From: Hyphomicrobiales bacterium
Lineage (GTDB): Bacteria > Pseudomonadota > Alphaproteobacteria > Rhizobiales > Beijerinckiaceae
DNA: 6,957 nucleotides
NCBI GenBank assembly: GCA_027489835.1
Contig: JAIXZF010000407.1
Location: forward strand, 1 to 6,957
Direction: 5' to 3'
This document shows, in pieces, positions 6,375 through 6,957 of this stretch. The notes under the pieces are model-generated. The model was not told the origin of the DNA. It did not search any database and saw nothing but the letters and a program-made list of their open reading frames with translations. Positions within the stretch are counted from its first letter, which is position 1, and each line of letters opens with the position of its first letter. Made by a program: the position numbers and the translations under genes.

Positions 6375-6779
6375 ATGACCCATCGCCAGATGATCGTGCC
6401 GCCGGGCATGGAGAACATCGTCGAGCGCTACCGCTACGCGCCCGGCGTGCTCGTGGGCGACACGCTCTACGTCTCGGGCCAGGTCGGCCGCGACGAGAAC
6501 CTCGCCGTCATCGCCGATCCCGAAGGCCAGTTCGAGCAGGTGTTCCGCAACATCAGGAAGGTGCTCGACGCCGCCGGCTTCGGCTTCTCGGATGTGGTCG
6601 AGCTTGAGAGTTGGTTCACATCCTTCCCCGGCGATCTGCCCCTGTTCATGGCGGTGAAGGACCGCTGGATCACCGGGCCGGTCTTCCCCACCTGGACCGG
6701 CTTCCAGGTCTCCAACTTCTCGATGCCGGGCATCATCTGCGAGGTGAAGGTCACCGCCGTCAGGGGTGGGCCGCGATGA
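6375..6779 (+). CDS. Rid family (RidA/YjgF/YER057c/UK114) protein lacking the catalytic Arg
   Basis: This 134-residue small cytosolic protein has the chorismate-mutase-like Rid fold, normally a homotrimer. Family landmarks are LYVSGQVGRD (31-40), QVFRNIRKVLDAAGF (55-69) followed by SDVVELESWFT (72-82), and the C-terminal CEVKVTAV (122-129). RidA proper removes reactive enamine/imine intermediates using an Arg in a P-A-R-S motif. Here the aligned stretch is FPTWT (104-108), so W107 replaces that Arg, while E123 matches the second conserved acidic residue. It therefore belongs to one of the Rid groups without the deaminase Arg, whose activities are mostly unknown. Three ATGs cluster at 6367, 6371 and 6375. 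Only 6375 is in frame and gives the family N-terminus, with AAAGG (6361-6365) 9 bases upstream. It lies just after dctM and overlaps the next gene by ATGA, so it is part of the catabolic operon. Confidence 0.9.
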   Translation: MTHRQMIVPPGMENIVERYRYAPGVLVGDTLYVSGQVGRDENLAVIADPEGQFEQVFRNIRKVLDAAGFGFSDVVELESWFTSFPGDLPLFMAVKDRWITGPVFPTWTGFQVSNFSMPGIICEVKVTAVRGGPR

Positions 6780-6957
6780 GCGCGATCCAGCCCCTGCCCG
6801 CCCTCGAGACGGAGCGGCTCGAACGCTTCCTGCTCGACATGGTCAGGGTGCGGCGCTTCGACGAGCGCACCATCGAGCTGTTCCACGCCGGCGTGATCAA
6901 GGGCACGGCCCATTCCTGCGTGGGGCAGGAGGCGATCGCGGTGGGGGCCTGCGCCGC
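6776..6957 (+). CDS. TPP-dependent dehydrogenase E1 component alpha subunit (5' part only)
   Basis: The first 60 codons of a further operon gene run off the end of the window. The encoded N-terminus has RVRRFDERTIELFHAG (24-39), then IKGTAHSCVGQEAIAVG (41-57). This matches the opening of E1 alpha subunits of 2-oxo-acid or acetoin dehydrogenases, where the H-x-x-x-G-Q-E-A block leads to the thiamine diphosphate site. These enzymes decarboxylate a 2-oxo acid or cleave acetoin and pass the acyl group to a lipoyl E2. The start overlaps the Rid stop in ATGA, and AGGGG (6762-6766) lies 9 bases upstream. The open frame is uninterrupted to the edge. An E1 beta gene, and possibly E2/E3 genes, would be expected next. 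Which keto acid is used cannot be told from this fragment. Confidence 0.88.
   Translation, partial: MSAIQPLPALETERLERFLLDMVRVRRFDERTIELFHAGVIKGTAHSCVGQEAIAVGACA

Noticed and set aside
4847..6418. Very long open frame (523 codons) on the minus strand opposite dctM
   Set aside because: Its translation is a low-complexity run of His, Asp, Glu, Arg and Gln, as expected antisense to hydrophobic codons in GC-rich DNA. dctM on the plus strand is unmistakable.
1..6957. Search for defence, phage, CRISPR, insertion sequence or RNA-gene content
   Set aside because: No repeat array, transposase, integrase, toxin-antitoxin pair, tRNA or rRNA signature was seen. The window is transport, regulation and catabolism.

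Overview
The window is GC-rich, its codons mostly end in G or C, and genes are tightly packed with SD-like GGAGG sites and start/stop overlaps. Together with the gene content (Dpp/Opp-type ABC importer, Tat-exported TRAP binding protein, BKACE-type enzyme, PAS-LuxR regulator) this suggests an alphaproteobacterium, probably of the Hyphomicrobiales/Rhodospirillales kind. The placement is an inference from style and content, not from a marker gene.

Layout: (1) 1-1444, plus strand: the 3' end of a peptide-type ABC importer operon, with the C-terminal half of a DppD/OppD-like ATPase followed by a complete DppF/OppF-like ATPase whose start overlaps the preceding stop. (2) 1474-2361, minus strand, convergent with the ABC operon: a PAS-domain LuxR-type transcription factor without a receiver domain. 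(3) 2362-2482: a divergent control region holding a perfect 12-2-12 bp inverted repeat that overlaps the -35 box of a candidate promoter for the rightward operon. (4) 2483-6957 and beyond, plus strand: one operon of a divergent BKACE/DUF849 enzyme, the three parts of a TRAP transporter (DctP with Tat signal, DctQ, DctM), a Rid-family protein, and the first 60 codons of a TPP-dependent E1 alpha dehydrogenase subunit.

Working model (inference): the PAS-LuxR protein controls the rightward operon through the palindrome. The TRAP system, which resembles the TakP/2-oxo-acid branch, imports an organic acid. The BKACE homologue, the Rid protein and the E1 dehydrogenase then process it. Both small-molecule enzymes depart from the textbook active site. 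The BKACE homologue keeps the HxH zinc motif but lacks the usual Arg and Glu of the R-x-G-x-E-D motif. The Rid protein has Trp where RidA has its catalytic Arg. This looks like a catabolic cassette for a substrate I cannot name, and it is the part of the window most likely to be undescribed. I saw no tRNA, rRNA, CRISPR array, insertion sequence or phage gene.
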